Below, one piece after another: positions 7,391 to 17,338 of a DNA stretch of 64,000 nucleotides. The notes under the pieces were generated by a model. The model saw nothing but the letters and a program-made list of their open reading frames with translations, was not told the origin of the DNA and searched no databases. The DNA is taken from contig JBFIES010000012.1 of the NCBI GenBank assembly GCA_041603235.1, positions 41,281-105,280 on the forward strand, given 5' to 3'. The stretch is from Panacagrimonas sp041603235 (GTDB lineage: Bacteria; Pseudomonadota; Gammaproteobacteria; Nevskiales; Nevskiaceae). The position numbers and the translations under genes were made by a program. Position 1 is the stretch's first letter. The number at the start of each line of letters is the position of its first letter.

Positions 7391-8782
7391 ATGAAAAGCA
7401 AAGCACAAAATCTTGTCCAGCAGATCATCAGCGGACTGTTGATCATTGCCGTCATCATCGCGCTGGGCTGGTTGTCGGTTCGCTACAACTTCAAGCAGGA
7501 CTGGACCTTCAACAATCGCAACACGATTTCCGAAGCGAGCCAGAAGCAACTGGCGTCGATGAAGGACCCGGTACGGATGATCGCCTTCGCCTATCCCGGT
7601 GCGCCGGAGCGTGCTTCGATCCAGTATTTCGTCGACCAGTATTCGCGCTTCAAGAAAGACTTCGAGATCGAGTTCGTTGACCCCAGCACGCAGCCGCAGA
7701 AGGTCAAGGAGTACGAGATATCCCTGGCGGGCGAAGTGGTGATCGAGTATCAGGGACGTCGTGAAACCTTGCGGACGATGTCCGAGCAGATCATCACCGA
7801 GACGCTGCAGCGGCTGAGCTATTCAGGCGAGAAATTCATCGTGTTTCTGGAAGGTCACGGTGAGCGCGCGGTGCTGGACTCAGACGCGCAGGGCGCGTTC
7901 ACACATTTCGCGGAAGTGCTCCAGAGCAAGGGGCTCAAGGTCCAGCCGCTGAGTCTGGTCAGCAACCCCGCCGTGCCGGACAACGCTTCGGCGCTGGTCA
8001 TCGCAAGCCCGCGCGGCCAGCTGCTTGAGGGCGAGATCAAGCTCATCAACGACTACATCGAGAAGGGCGGCAACCTGCTGTGGCTGGCCGACCCTGACAA
8101 CCCTCCGGGTTTGCAGATGGTTGCCGATACGCTGGGCATTGAATGGCAAGATGGCTATGCCGTGTTTCCCGAGTACGAGTTGCTCGGCACCGGCCACCCC
8201 GGCATTTTCGCCGCGCTGGACTACCCGCCTAGTCCGGTCACCCAGGGCCTCGATCAGATCACCCTGTTCCCGCTAGTGCGGTCATTAACGGCACGCGAGG
8301 ACAGCGGCTGGGTGGCCCAGCCGATGCTGACCAGCAGCCCCGCTGCCTGGCTGGAAACCCAGCCGCTGGATGAGTCCGGTGTCGCGCTGGATGTAGACAA
8401 GGGCGACATTGCCGGCCCCCTGACCATCGGCATGAGTCTGACCCGCAACATCGATGACCCGGATGCGTCAGCGGCGTCTGAACAGGATCAGGATTCGGCC
8501 AAAGCGCAGAAGCAGCAGCGCGTGGTTTTGATTGGCGACGCCGATTTCATGTCCAACAGCAACCTCGGTCAGCTGGGCAATCAGCAGCTGGGCCTGAACA
8601 TCATCCAGTGGTTGGCGAGTCGCGACGAGCAGCTCAACATCGACGTACCCAAGGCGCCGGACACCAACCTGTTCCTGCCGAGCTGGGCGGTGATTGTCCT
8701 CAGCGCCGGTTTTGTCATTGTGTTGCCCCTGCTGCTGATCGGCATCGGTGTCACGCGCTGGGTTCTGAGACGGCGCCGATGA
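7391..8782 (+). CDS. GldG-family ABC transporter auxiliary protein
   Basis: A 463-residue protein with one N-terminal membrane helix (about 10-30), a large extracytoplasmic domain and a C-terminal membrane helix (about 435-458, LPSWAVIVLSAGFVIVLPLL) followed by a basic tail. It matches the GldG-type auxiliary component of ABC-2 systems (VDPSTQPQKVKEYEISLAGEVVIEYQGRRE and the VVLIGDADFMSN segment). The fold resembles periplasmic ligand-binding proteins, but function in proteobacteria is not established. A 46-base gap separates it from the permease gene, so cotranscription is likely. Confidence 0.82.
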   Translation: MKSKAQNLVQQIISGLLIIAVIIALGWLSVRYNFKQDWTFNNRNTISEASQKQLASMKDPVRMIAFAYPGAPERASIQYFVDQYSRFKKDFEIEFVDPSTQPQKVKEYEISLAGEVVIEYQGRRETLRTMSEQIITETLQRLSYSGEKFIVFLEGHGERAVLDSDAQGAFTHFAEVLQSKGLKVQPLSLVSNPAVPDNASALVIASPRGQLLEGEIKLINDYIEKGGNLLWLADPDNPPGLQMVADTLGIEWQDGYAVFPEYELLGTGHPGIFAALDYPPSPVTQGLDQITLFPLVRSLTAREDSGWVAQPMLTSSPAAWLETQPLDESGVALDVDKGDIAGPLTIGMSLTRNIDDPDASAASEQDQDSAKAQKQQRVVLIGDADFMSNSNLGQLGNQQLGLNIIQWLASRDEQLNIDVPKAPDTNLFLPSWAVIVLSAGFVIVLPLLLIGIGVTRWVLRRRR

Positions 8783-8813
8783 GCAGGATTGCCCCGCCCA
8801 CAAAGCAATTCAC

Positions 8814-9704
8814 ATGAAAAGGCTCTACCTCAATCTCGTTCTGCTCGCCGTTCTGGCCGGGCTCGGTGTTGCGATCTGGCTGGCTCAGGAAGAAGAGGAA
8901 AAAGGTCCGCCCCTGACAGCCTTGAGCCAGGATCAGGTTACGCACATCAGCATCGCTCACCCCGATCAGTCCGCAATCGAACTGGAGAAAATCGAAGGTC
9001 AATGGCGGCTGGTGTCACCGGTCAAGGCGATTGCAGACAAGTACGAGGTCAACGGCATTCTGGCCCTGGCCACGCTGGAAATCGGCAAACAGCTGGACGG
9101 CGCAACGAACCTGTCTGAGCTTGGACTCGAACCACCGAAGTACAGCGTCACGCTCGATGATGTTCGTATCGATCTGGGCGGCACGGAGCCCATCAAGTTC
9201 CGCCGCTATGTCTCGACGGGCGGCAAAGTGGGCCTGGTCCCTGATCCGCCCAGCGCTGCGCTGGACGCCGATTACTCAGATCTGGTGGCCAAGCAAATTG
9301 TCCCTGAAGGTCGCGAGATCACGCGGATCAGCCTGCCCGCACTCACACTGGAAAAGGCAGATGGCGGTGGGTGGAAGGCAGCGGAGGCGCCCGATGCCAA
9401 AGCCTCCGACCTGAGCGCTTTGGCAGAGTCCTGGCGTACTGCTAAGGCGATGTGGAATGCAGCGGAGCCCGCCGAAGGCTCCAGTGGGGATGCCATTACG
9501 CTCGTGCTCGATGATGGCGAGCAGATTGATCTGGTAGTGGCGGCCCGCAATCCGCAGCTGATTCTGTCGCGGCCGGCGCTGGGCATGCGTTACACGCTGT
9601 CCAAAGCCCTGACCGAGACCTTGCTGCAATTGCCAGCCCAAGCGCCGGAAGCTGACGGCGAGTCACTGGCAGAAGAAGCGCCGGAAGCTGAGGCTCAGCA
9701 ATAG
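8814..9704 (+). CDS. DUF4340 domain-containing membrane-anchored protein
   Basis: A 296-residue protein with a short basic start, one N-terminal membrane helix (LNLVLLAVLAGLGVAIWLA) and an extracytoplasmic domain of repeated beta-strand units (about residues 40-270), matching DUF4340. The tail is acidic and Ala-rich. DUF4340 genes commonly close the Gld-like ABC operon, as here (31 bases after the GldG-like gene). The role is unknown; it probably assists the transporter in the periplasm. It ends 10 bases before the convergent dehydrogenase gene, with no clear terminator between them. Confidence 0.78.
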   Translation: MKRLYLNLVLLAVLAGLGVAIWLAQEEEEKGPPLTALSQDQVTHISIAHPDQSAIELEKIEGQWRLVSPVKAIADKYEVNGILALATLEIGKQLDGATNLSELGLEPPKYSVTLDDVRIDLGGTEPIKFRRYVSTGGKVGLVPDPPSAALDADYSDLVAKQIVPEGREITRISLPALTLEKADGGGWKAAEAPDAKASDLSALAESWRTAKAMWNAAEPAEGSSGDAITLVLDDGEQIDLVVAARNPQLILSRPALGMRYTLSKALTETLLQLPAQAPEADGESLAEEAPEAEAQQ

Positions 9705-9714
9705 ACTGGAAAAT

Positions 9715-10764
9715 TCAGCGTTTGAATTTTTCTTCTGCGAGCTGATCGGCAATATCGCTGGTCGGAAGCTTCAGCTCCTCTGACTTTGCGAATATCTGCG
9801 TGAGTGTCGGGCCGATTTGCCGGACATGTGATTCGACATCGGCCCAGCGCCGCGTATCGCCCTCGTAGTAGAGATTGATGATGCCGCCGGCATTGATCGC
9901 GTAATCAGGCGCATACAACACACCGCGATCCAGCAGAGCCTGACCGTGACGCGGTTCGGCCAGTTGATTATTGGCGGCACCGGCCACGATGCCCGCACGC
10001 AATAAGGGAATGCTTTGATCATTTAGGACAGCGCCCAGAGCACAAGGCGCAAGAACATCCACATCCTGATGCAGGACGTCATTCATGGAGACAGCTTGCG
10101 CCGCAAACTGCTGCACACAGGCCTCAACAGCCGGCGCATAGCTGTCACAGACCCACAGTTTTGCGCCGGCTTCGTGCAGATGCCGAGCCAGAACCTGCCC
10201 CACCTTGCCCACGCCCTGGATCGCAACGCGCAGGCCTTGAAGCTCATCGCGGCCCAGCTTGAATCGCACGGCCGCCTGGATGCCGACAAAAACACCCAGG
10301 GCCGTCGCCGCCGAGGTGTCCCGATCACCAGGGTCATTGGCGTTGGGCGCGGCGCCATGCCCGCCAATGTGGCTGGTTTCGCGAAGCATCTCGCGCATGT
10401 CAGCCTCATCTGTGCCTGAATCTTCGGCCACCCGATAGCGACCGCCGAGTGAGTGCACCAGACGGCCCATGGCCTGCATCATCTGTGGCGTCTTGTTCCG
10501 GCGTGGGTCCGCGATCACCACGCTCTTGCCGCCACCCTGCCGCAAGCCCGCCAGTGCCGCCTTGTAGGTCATGCCGCGCGAAAGGCGCAGGACATCGGTC
10601 AGCGCGTCCGCATCATTGGCGTAGTCATAGACCCGGCAGCCGCCCAGCGAGGGTCCAAGTGCGGTACTGTGGACCGCAATGATCGCCCGCAGACCCGATT
10701 CAGCGTCGAATCCGTAGACAATCTCTTCGTGTTCGTCGAACTCGGGGTGGTCAAAAACGCTCAT
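9715..10764 (-). CDS. Leucine/phenylalanine/valine-type amino-acid dehydrogenase
   Basis: A 349-residue NAD-dependent oxidative deaminase of the Glu/Leu/Phe/Val dehydrogenase family. Substrate-binding elements GPSLGGCRVY and GMTYKAALAGLRQGGGKSV contain the two expected lysines, and VAEDSGTDEADM matches the leucine/phenylalanine branch. The Rossmann glycine motif is IQGVGKVGQV, near residue 180. The usual reaction is L-leucine (or valine/phenylalanine) plus NAD+ and water to the 2-oxo acid, ammonium and NADH; the exact substrate cannot be fixed. The start at 10764 (MSVFDHPEFDEHE) is preferred to longer openings because family members begin there. It stands alone. Confidence 0.85.
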   Translation of the reverse strand: MSVFDHPEFDEHEEIVYGFDAESGLRAIIAVHSTALGPSLGGCRVYDYANDADALTDVLRLSRGMTYKAALAGLRQGGGKSVVIADPRRNKTPQMMQAMGRLVHSLGGRYRVAEDSGTDEADMREMLRETSHIGGHGAAPNANDPGDRDTSAATALGVFVGIQAAVRFKLGRDELQGLRVAIQGVGKVGQVLARHLHEAGAKLWVCDSYAPAVEACVQQFAAQAVSMNDVLHQDVDVLAPCALGAVLNDQSIPLLRAGIVAGAANNQLAEPRHGQALLDRGVLYAPDYAINAGGIINLYYEGDTRRWADVESHVRQIGPTLTQIFAKSEELKLPTSDIADQLAEEKFKR

Positions 10765-10939
10765 GGCGGGCCCTGAAAGATGGTTCACCATCATAGTCAA
10801 GCACAGTCGACCTGTGTTCCAGGCTGAACTTGGAGCGATATTTGCCAATCAAAGCTGTCCTGGCATTGCACCGCCTTCAGTCTCATGCGCCGACCCACTT
10901 AGTGCGTATGATCATCAGACCTTTTCAAGGTAATCAAAC

Positions 10940-13900
10940 ATGCCGCTGCACGCTGCTCTGAGCCACAAGACCGACTACAAGTACGACCGGAGGGTGACGC
11001 TGTCACCGCAGATCATTCGCCTGCGACCCGCGCCGCATTCTCGTACACGCGTGCTGAGTTATGCCCTGCGCGTTGAGCCCACACCCAATTTCATCAACTG
11101 GCAGCAGGATGCCTTTGCCAACTGGCAGGCGCGCGCGGTTTTTCCTGAACCGGTGGATCACTTCTCGGTGCATGTCGATCTGATTGCCGACATGGCGGTG
11201 TACAACCCCTTCGATTTTTTCATCGAACCCAGCGCAGAGCATTTTCCGTTCAAGTACGACAGCCTGCTGAGTCGGGACCTGGAACCTTACCTGCGCTGCG
11301 ACCCATTGACGCCGGTGTTCAAGAAGACCCTCGATGAGATCTCTCTGGCACCGCAACGCACCGTCGATTTCCTGATGGGCCTCAATCAATCCTTGCAGCA
11401 GAAGATCAGTTACCTGATTCGCATGGAGCCGGGTGTGCAGACGCCGGAAGAAACCCTGAGCAAGGCTTCGGGTTCATGCCGCGACTCCGCCTGGCTCATG
11501 GTCCAATTGCTGCGCAATCTGGGGATGGCTGCGCGCTTTGTTTCCGGCTATCTGATTCAGCTCACGCCGGATGTGAAATCACTCGACGGCCCCAGCGGAA
11601 CGGAATACGACTTCACTGATCTTCACGCATGGTGCGAGGTATTCCTGCCCGGCGCCGGCTGGATCGGCTTTGATCCCACGTCCGGACTGATGACAGGCGA
11701 AGGACACATTCCCCTGTGCGCGACACCGGAGCCCTCCAGTGCTGCGCCGATCACCGGTGCGATGAGTTCGGCCAAGGGCGGCAAGATTGAAACCGAGTTT
11801 TCGCACGATATGAAGGTGACACGCGTGGAAGAAAGCGCGCGCGTGACCAAACCCTACAGCGAGGCGCAGTGGGAGCAGATTGACGCCCTGGGTTATCGGG
11901 TGGATGAGCAGATCAAGGCGAGTGATATGCGCCTGACCATGGGTGGCGAGCCCACCTTCGTCTCCATTGACGACATGCAAGGAGATGAATGGAACACCGC
12001 GGCGCTGGGCCCCATGAAGGAGGAACTTGCTGACCAGCTGATTCAGCGACTGCGCGATCGCTTTGCTCCTGGCGGACTGATCACTTACGGTCAGGGCAAG
12101 TGGTATCCCGGCGAGCCTCTGCCGCGCTGGGCTGACGCGCTTTACTGGCGCGAAGATGGCGAGCCCGTGGTGAGTCGCGATTTCAATCAAGGCACACGAA
12201 AAGCGGATACCGCGTCTGCACAGGCATTCATCCGCGCACTCGCAGAACAACTTGGGATCAATCCCGGCTTCGCCATTCCCGGATTCGAAGATGCGTTCTA
12301 CTCGGTGCACCGCGAGCAGCGTCTGCCGGACAACCTGACGCCGGAAGCAGGCAAGCTGAATAGCGCCGAAGCACGTGCGCGCATTGCCGCAGCACTATCA
12401 GAGGGTCTTGATGAGCCTGTCGGCTATGTTCTGCCTGCGCAGAAGATGGCCGGAAAGGCGCGTTGGCAATCGGCAGCCTGGACGTTCCGGACCGGGCGCA
12501 TGTTCCTGATCCCCGGTGACTCGCCCATGGGTTTGCGTCTTCCCCTGGATGCCTTGCCCTGGATTCCCAAGGAAGCCTACCCACAAATCATTCCGCTGGA
12601 TTCCTTCGCCCCGCGCGCCGCGTTGCCTGCGAAATCGCAATTGCCCGCCGCACCTGCACCGACGGCGACTCAAGGCAGCGCCGACGAAGGCAATCCACGT
12701 TCCGCCATTGCGGTTCAGGCTCGCGAGGGCAGGCTTTGTGTTTTCCTGCCTCCAGTAGAAGACGCGGCAGATTTCCTGGAACTGATCTCCTGCATCGAGC
12801 AGGCCGCGAATACGCTGGATGTGCCGGTTCGGGTGGAAGGTTATGCGCCGCCGGTCGACTCCCGGATCAACGTGCTTCGGGTAACGCCAGACCCCGGCGT
12901 TATCGAGGTCAATATTCATCCTGCGCATTCCTGGGAGCAACTCCGCGACATCACCATAGGCTTGTATGAGGAAGCGCGGGAGAACCGGCTCGCAACCGAA
13001 AAATTCCTGATCGATGGTCGGGCAACCGGCACCGGTGGCGGCAATCACATCGTCGTCGGCGCCGCCAAACCCGAAGATTCTCCGTTTCTGCGCCGCCCGG
13101 ACATGTTGGCGAGCATGCTCCGTTTCTGGCAGAACCATCCTTCACTGAGCTATCTGTTCTCCGGATTGTTTGTGGGAACCACCTCGCAGCATCCACGCCC
13201 CGATGAGGGCCGTGACACCGCGCTGTACGAGCTGGAAATAGCGCTCGCACAGCTGCCGCAGGCCGGGAGCATTCTGGATCAGAATCAGTTTCCGCTTTGG
13301 TGGGTGGATCGGCTGTTCCGCAATCTGCTGATTGATGTGAGCGGCAATACCCATCGCACAGAAATCTCGATCGACAAGCTCTACTCACCCGATGGCCCCA
13401 CAGGCCGTCTGGGCCTGACCGAGATTCGCAGCTTTGAAATGCCGCCACACGCACGCATGTCCCTGGTGCAGCAGTTGCTTGTCCGGGCGCTACTGGCCTC
13501 GTTCTGGAAGCAGCCTTATGAGGCGCCATTGATCCGTTGGGGCACGCGTCTTCACGACGAATTCATGCTGCCGCATTTTGTCTGGAAAGATTTTCTTGAT
13601 GTGCTGGGCCAACTGCGGGGCTGGGGCTTTGGTTTTGAGGCGGCATGGTTTGATCCGCATTTCGAGTTTCGCTTTCCCAAGCATGGCGCGATCAATCACG
13701 AGGGCATCGAAATTGAGTTGCGCCATGCACTGGAGCCCTGGCCGGTTCTCGGTGAGGAGTCTGCAGGAGGGGGTACCACGCGCTTTGTAGACTCAAGTCT
13801 GGAACGCATGCAGATCAAGACGCGGGGGCTGATTCCAGGCCGTCACTTTGTCACCGTCGCAGGGCGCCGCCTGCCATTGCGGGCGACCGGGGTGCGGGAC

Positions 13901-14221
13901 GAATTTGTCTGCGGCTTGAGATACCGCGCCTGGAAACCGGTGTCTGCATTGCATCCGACGATTGATGTGCATAGCCCGCTGGGTTTTGATTTATACGATG
14001 CCCAGTACCAGCGCGCCGTCGCTGGTTGCGTGTATCACGTGATGCATCCGGCGGGTCGTAACTATGAGACTTATCCGGTCAACAGTTACGAAGCCGAGGC
14101 GCGCCGCCTTTCGCGGTTCGAGGCCAATGGCCACTCCACGGACACTTACGTGCCGAAGCAGGAAGTACCGAATCCGGACTTCCCCTGCACGCTCGATCTA
14201 CGCAGACCCAGCGGCATGTAA
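10940..14221 (+). CDS. Transglutaminase-like protein fused to DUF2126
   Basis: A 1,093-residue protein. Residues 1-110 form the bacterial transglutaminase N-terminal beta domain. The transglutaminase core follows with the triad Cys180 (SGSCRDSAW), His229 (DLHAWCEV) and Asp245 (FDPTSG). From about residue 310 the rest is DUF2126, containing WYPGEPLPRWADALYWR and DGRATGTGGGNH. Such fusions are found widely in proteobacteria, often near alpha-E and circularly permuted ATP-grasp proteins, which are not beside it here. The likely activity is protease or peptide cross-linking-type thiol chemistry in the cytoplasm (no signal peptide); the substrate is unknown. AAGG precedes the ATG. Confidence 0.88.
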   Translation: MPLHAALSHKTDYKYDRRVTLSPQIIRLRPAPHSRTRVLSYALRVEPTPNFINWQQDAFANWQARAVFPEPVDHFSVHVDLIADMAVYNPFDFFIEPSAEHFPFKYDSLLSRDLEPYLRCDPLTPVFKKTLDEISLAPQRTVDFLMGLNQSLQQKISYLIRMEPGVQTPEETLSKASGSCRDSAWLMVQLLRNLGMAARFVSGYLIQLTPDVKSLDGPSGTEYDFTDLHAWCEVFLPGAGWIGFDPTSGLMTGEGHIPLCATPEPSSAAPITGAMSSAKGGKIETEFSHDMKVTRVEESARVTKPYSEAQWEQIDALGYRVDEQIKASDMRLTMGGEPTFVSIDDMQGDEWNTAALGPMKEELADQLIQRLRDRFAPGGLITYGQGKWYPGEPLPRWADALYWREDGEPVVSRDFNQGTRKADTASAQAFIRALAEQLGINPGFAIPGFEDAFYSVHREQRLPDNLTPEAGKLNSAEARARIAAALSEGLDEPVGYVLPAQKMAGKARWQSAAWTFRTGRMFLIPGDSPMGLRLPLDALPWIPKEAYPQIIPLDSFAPRAALPAKSQLPAAPAPTATQGSADEGNPRSAIAVQAREGRLCVFLPPVEDAADFLELISCIEQAANTLDVPVRVEGYAPPVDSRINVLRVTPDPGVIEVNIHPAHSWEQLRDITIGLYEEARENRLATEKFLIDGRATGTGGGNHIVVGAAKPEDSPFLRRPDMLASMLRFWQNHPSLSYLFSGLFVGTTSQHPRPDEGRDTALYELEIALAQLPQAGSILDQNQFPLWWVDRLFRNLLIDVSGNTHRTEISIDKLYSPDGPTGRLGLTEIRSFEMPPHARMSLVQQLLVRALLASFWKQPYEAPLIRWGTRLHDEFMLPHFVWKDFLDVLGQLRGWGFGFEAAWFDPHFEFRFPKHGAINHEGIEIELRHALEPWPVLGEESAGGGTTRFVDSSLERMQIKTRGLIPGRHFVTVAGRRLPLRATGVRDEFVCGLRYRAWKPVSALHPTIDVHSPLGFDLYDAQYQRAVAGCVYHVMHPAGRNYETYPVNSYEAEARRLSRFEANGHSTDTYVPKQEVPNPDFPCTLDLRRPSGM

Positions 14222-14233
14222 GCTTGCTGTGAT

Positions 14234-14264
14234 TCAAGGGCGCGGTCCTGACCGCGCCCTTTGC
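14234..14264. terminator. Bidirectional terminator hairpin between DUF2126 gene and nuoN
   Basis: CAAGGGCGCGGTC and GACCGCGCCCTTTG form a 13-base stem with a two-base gap. The hairpin lies between two convergent genes and has short T runs on both strands, so it can serve the nuo operon and the transglutaminase gene. Confidence 0.7.
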
Positions 14265-14278
14265 AAGCCAGTCGCTTT

Positions 14279-15769
14279 TTAGTTAGCGGTCAGTGGTGCG
14301 AGCGCAATGATGTCCAGGAAGGGCTGCGGATATAGACCGAGCACAAAGCTGGCGAGCGTGACTGCCAACACGACGGCACCGCCAGTCTGCAAGCCCCAGT
14401 TTCTGGGCGCTTCAAAGCGTTCCTGACTGTCGCGGTCCATGAACATGATGATCATGAGCCTGAGGTAGTAGAACAGACCAATCGCGCTACCGAGCACCAC
14501 ACCGCCCAGCAACCACCATTGCTGCGCATCGACACCGGCCATGATGACGTAGAACTTGCCGATGAATCCTGCGGTGGCCGGAATGCCTGCCAGCGACAGC
14601 AGCATCGCGGTAAGAATGGAGCTGATGTAGGGGCGACGCCAGAACAGGCCACGGTAATCCTCAAGCTGGTCAGCATCACCTTCGTTGTTGAAGGGGCTGG
14701 ACAGCAGGGTCACAACGCCGAGAACACCGAGTGTTGTCACCACGTAGGTCAGGATGTAGACGCCCACGGCCTCAACGGCGAACTCGCCGGAGGAAATAAG
14801 CGCCACCAAGCAGTAGCCAAAGTGTGCGATGGAGGAATACGCCAGCATTCGCTTGACGTTGTCCTGCAGCAGAGCCAGCACATTGCCCACGATCATGGAC
14901 AGGATGGCCAGGACGGTCAGCACATTGAGCAGGTTCGCACTCTCATAGACCTGGGCCTCGATGAAGTATCGAAGCAGTACGGCAAACACGGCTGTCTTGC
15001 TCGCAGTGGCCAGGAACGAGGTGACCGGCGCGGGCGCTGCTTCATATACGTCCGGTGTCCACAGGTGGAAAGGAACCACGGACAGCTTGAAGCCGATGGC
15101 GACCAGGATCATCGCGCTCCCCAGACCAACGATGCCGTCGAGTGATTCAGCCTGTACGAAATACTGACCGATCTTGTCGAAGCTCATGTCTCCGACCTGA
15201 GCGTAGACCAATGCCATGCCGAACAGCAGGAACGCGGATGCAGCGGCGGACAGGATCAGGTACTTGAGGCCGCCTTCGAGTGCGCCACGCGATTGCGTCG
15301 GGTAGGCAATCATCGCGTAAAGCGGGATGGACAGCAGTTCCAGGCCGATGAAGAAGGAGGCGAAGTGGCAGCTCGACACCAGCACCATGCCGCCCAGGGC
15401 CGCGAGCGCCAGAAGAAGATACATCTCTTCCTTGTTGCCCTTGTAGCCTTCCAGATAGCCATGCGACAAGGTGGCGCAAGCTAAGGTACAGACACTGATA
15501 ATGCCGCAGTAGAACAGTGCGTAGTTGTCGATGCGCAACAGGGGTGTGACCTGGATCGGCAAGATTTTGGGCACGACTTCCGGGGCCAGCGCGGGGCCGA
15601 AGAACAAGATCGCCACGGAAACCCAGGCCAGGTTTCCAAAGAAGATCCCGACGGTCGGATTCCAGAAATGGTGACGCTTGATGGCGATCGCCAGCATCAC
15701 CGCAATGACCGCAATGCTGGTGAAAAGGATGGGCGACAGGGCGGCCCAGTGGTGCCAGGTCATGCTCAT
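14279..15769 (-). CDS. nuoN: NADH-quinone oxidoreductase subunit N
   Basis: A 496-residue integral membrane protein with about 14 helices, an Mrp antiporter-like proton-pumping subunit of complex I. Family features include the helix-7/8 region with ALVYAQVGDMSFDK, the lysine-bearing LSVVPFHLWTPDVYEAAPAPVTSF and VKRMLAYSSIAHFGY. It is slightly longer than E. coli NuoN (485). It is the last gene of the nuo operon and overlaps the nuoM stop by four bases (ATGA), followed by a strong terminator hairpin. Confidence 0.95.
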   Translation of the reverse strand: MSMTWHHWAALSPILFTSIAVIAVMLAIAIKRHHFWNPTVGIFFGNLAWVSVAILFFGPALAPEVVPKILPIQVTPLLRIDNYALFYCGIISVCTLACATLSHGYLEGYKGNKEEMYLLLALAALGGMVLVSSCHFASFFIGLELLSIPLYAMIAYPTQSRGALEGGLKYLILSAAASAFLLFGMALVYAQVGDMSFDKIGQYFVQAESLDGIVGLGSAMILVAIGFKLSVVPFHLWTPDVYEAAPAPVTSFLATASKTAVFAVLLRYFIEAQVYESANLLNVLTVLAILSMIVGNVLALLQDNVKRMLAYSSIAHFGYCLVALISSGEFAVEAVGVYILTYVVTTLGVLGVVTLLSSPFNNEGDADQLEDYRGLFWRRPYISSILTAMLLSLAGIPATAGFIGKFYVIMAGVDAQQWWLLGGVVLGSAIGLFYYLRLMIIMFMDRDSQERFEAPRNWGLQTGGAVVLAVTLASFVLGLYPQPFLDIIALAPLTAN

Positions 15770-17331
15770 GGCGTCACTCCATTGCTGGCAGCTGCAGTGA
15801 GCGCTTCAACAGGTTGCGCGGTGGCATAGATTGCGGCGACATGCTGCATGGAGGCGGCCGAGGTATCGAGGAATGACTGTGGATACAAACCGATCCACAA
15901 CATGATGATCATCAGCGTGCCCAGCATGACGAGTTCGCGTTTTGAGAGATCTTCCAGATGTTCCGGGAGTTCGTCTGTCTGGCTGGGGCCATGGAATGCC
16001 CGCTGAATCAGCATCAGGGAGTACACAGCTGCAATGATCAGGCCCGTAGACGCGAAGATGGTGACGATGGGATCAATATTCCAGGAGCCGACCAGGATCA
16101 GGAACTCGCCGACGAAATTGCCCAGGCCCGGAAGACCAAGAGAGGCCGCCACAAAGAACAGCATGATCGGTGGCAGATAGGGGAAGCGCGACCACAAGCC
16201 GCCCATCTTTCTCAGGTCTCGGGTGTGCATGCGCTCATAGATCTCACCGCAGAGGATGAACAGGGCGCCAGCGGAAATTCCGTGCGCCAGCATCTGGATG
16301 ACAACGCCCTGCAAGGCGATCTCGGTTCCTGCATAAATCCCGATGAGCACGAATCCCATGTGCGAGATCGAGGAGTAGGCAACCAGCCGTTTCACATCGG
16401 TTTGTGCAAATACCAGGATGCCTGCGTAAATAATGCCGGCAACACCCAGCCACATGGCGATCGGCGCGAACTCCGCCGAAGCATTGGGGAAAATCGGAAT
16501 GGCAAAGCGCAGCATGCCGTAAGCCGCAGTCTTGAGCAGAATTCCGGCGAGGTCGACCGAGCCTGCTGTCGGCGCCTGTGAGTGGGCGTCTGGCAACCAG
16601 CTATGCAGCGGTACTGCAGGTGTCTTTACCGCGAAGGCAAAGAAGAATCCGAGCATGAGAATGTATTCAACATTCGCACTCATCTCCGTCTTGAGCAGGT
16701 CTTCGTAATTGAAGGTGATGACGCCGGTGCCCTGATAATTGACGAATACCAATCCCAGGATGGCGAGCAACATCACCAGACCCGAAGCCTGCGTGAAGAG
16801 GAAGAACTTGGTAGCCGCGTACACCTTGCCCTTTCCGCCTGGGGTGTCATGCCCCCACAGTGCGATCAGGAAGTACATCGGAACCAGCATCATCTCCCAG
16901 AGGAAGAAGAACAGGAACAGATCGAGCGTGAGGAACACGCCCACCACGCCACCCAGATTCCACAGCAGATTGAGGTGGAAGAATCCGACGTTGCGATCAA
17001 TTTCCCGCCAGGAGCAGATGATGGCCATCACGCCCAGCAGGTTGGTAAGCAGAATCAGCAGGATGGAAAGACCATCCAGTGCGAAGTGGAACGAGATACC
17101 CAATCTCGGAATCCACGGCGCCTGATACTCGATCACCCACGTCGGGGCTTCGCCAACCAGCGACGGCAGGCTGTAGTCGTAGCTCAGCCAGAGATAGATG
17201 GAGATGCCGCTGGCGATCAGCATGCCGGCCAGCGCAATCCATCGCGGGTACTTGGTGCCGAAGCGAAGTTCAGCCTGCCAGCTCAGCAGGCCGGCAATGA
17301 AGGGGATGAGGATGAGCCAGACAAGGACCAT
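15766..17331 (-). CDS. nuoM: NADH-quinone oxidoreductase subunit M
   Basis: A 521-residue antiporter-like proton-pumping subunit of complex I. It carries the conserved WEMMLVPMYFLIALWG segment with the key glutamate of helix 5, and KTPAVPLHSWLPDAHSQAPTAGSVDLAGILLK with the channel lysine in helix 7/8. It is close in length to E. coli NuoM (509). It lies 7 bases after nuoL and overlaps nuoN, so it is tightly coupled within the operon. Confidence 0.96.
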   Translation of the reverse strand: MVLVWLILIPFIAGLLSWQAELRFGTKYPRWIALAGMLIASGISIYLWLSYDYSLPSLVGEAPTWVIEYQAPWIPRLGISFHFALDGLSILLILLTNLLGVMAIICSWREIDRNVGFFHLNLLWNLGGVVGVFLTLDLFLFFFLWEMMLVPMYFLIALWGHDTPGGKGKVYAATKFFLFTQASGLVMLLAILGLVFVNYQGTGVITFNYEDLLKTEMSANVEYILMLGFFFAFAVKTPAVPLHSWLPDAHSQAPTAGSVDLAGILLKTAAYGMLRFAIPIFPNASAEFAPIAMWLGVAGIIYAGILVFAQTDVKRLVAYSSISHMGFVLIGIYAGTEIALQGVVIQMLAHGISAGALFILCGEIYERMHTRDLRKMGGLWSRFPYLPPIMLFFVAASLGLPGLGNFVGEFLILVGSWNIDPIVTIFASTGLIIAAVYSLMLIQRAFHGPSQTDELPEHLEDLSKRELVMLGTLMIIMLWIGLYPQSFLDTSAASMQHVAAIYATAQPVEALTAAASNGVTP

Positions 17332-17338
17332 GGCGGCG

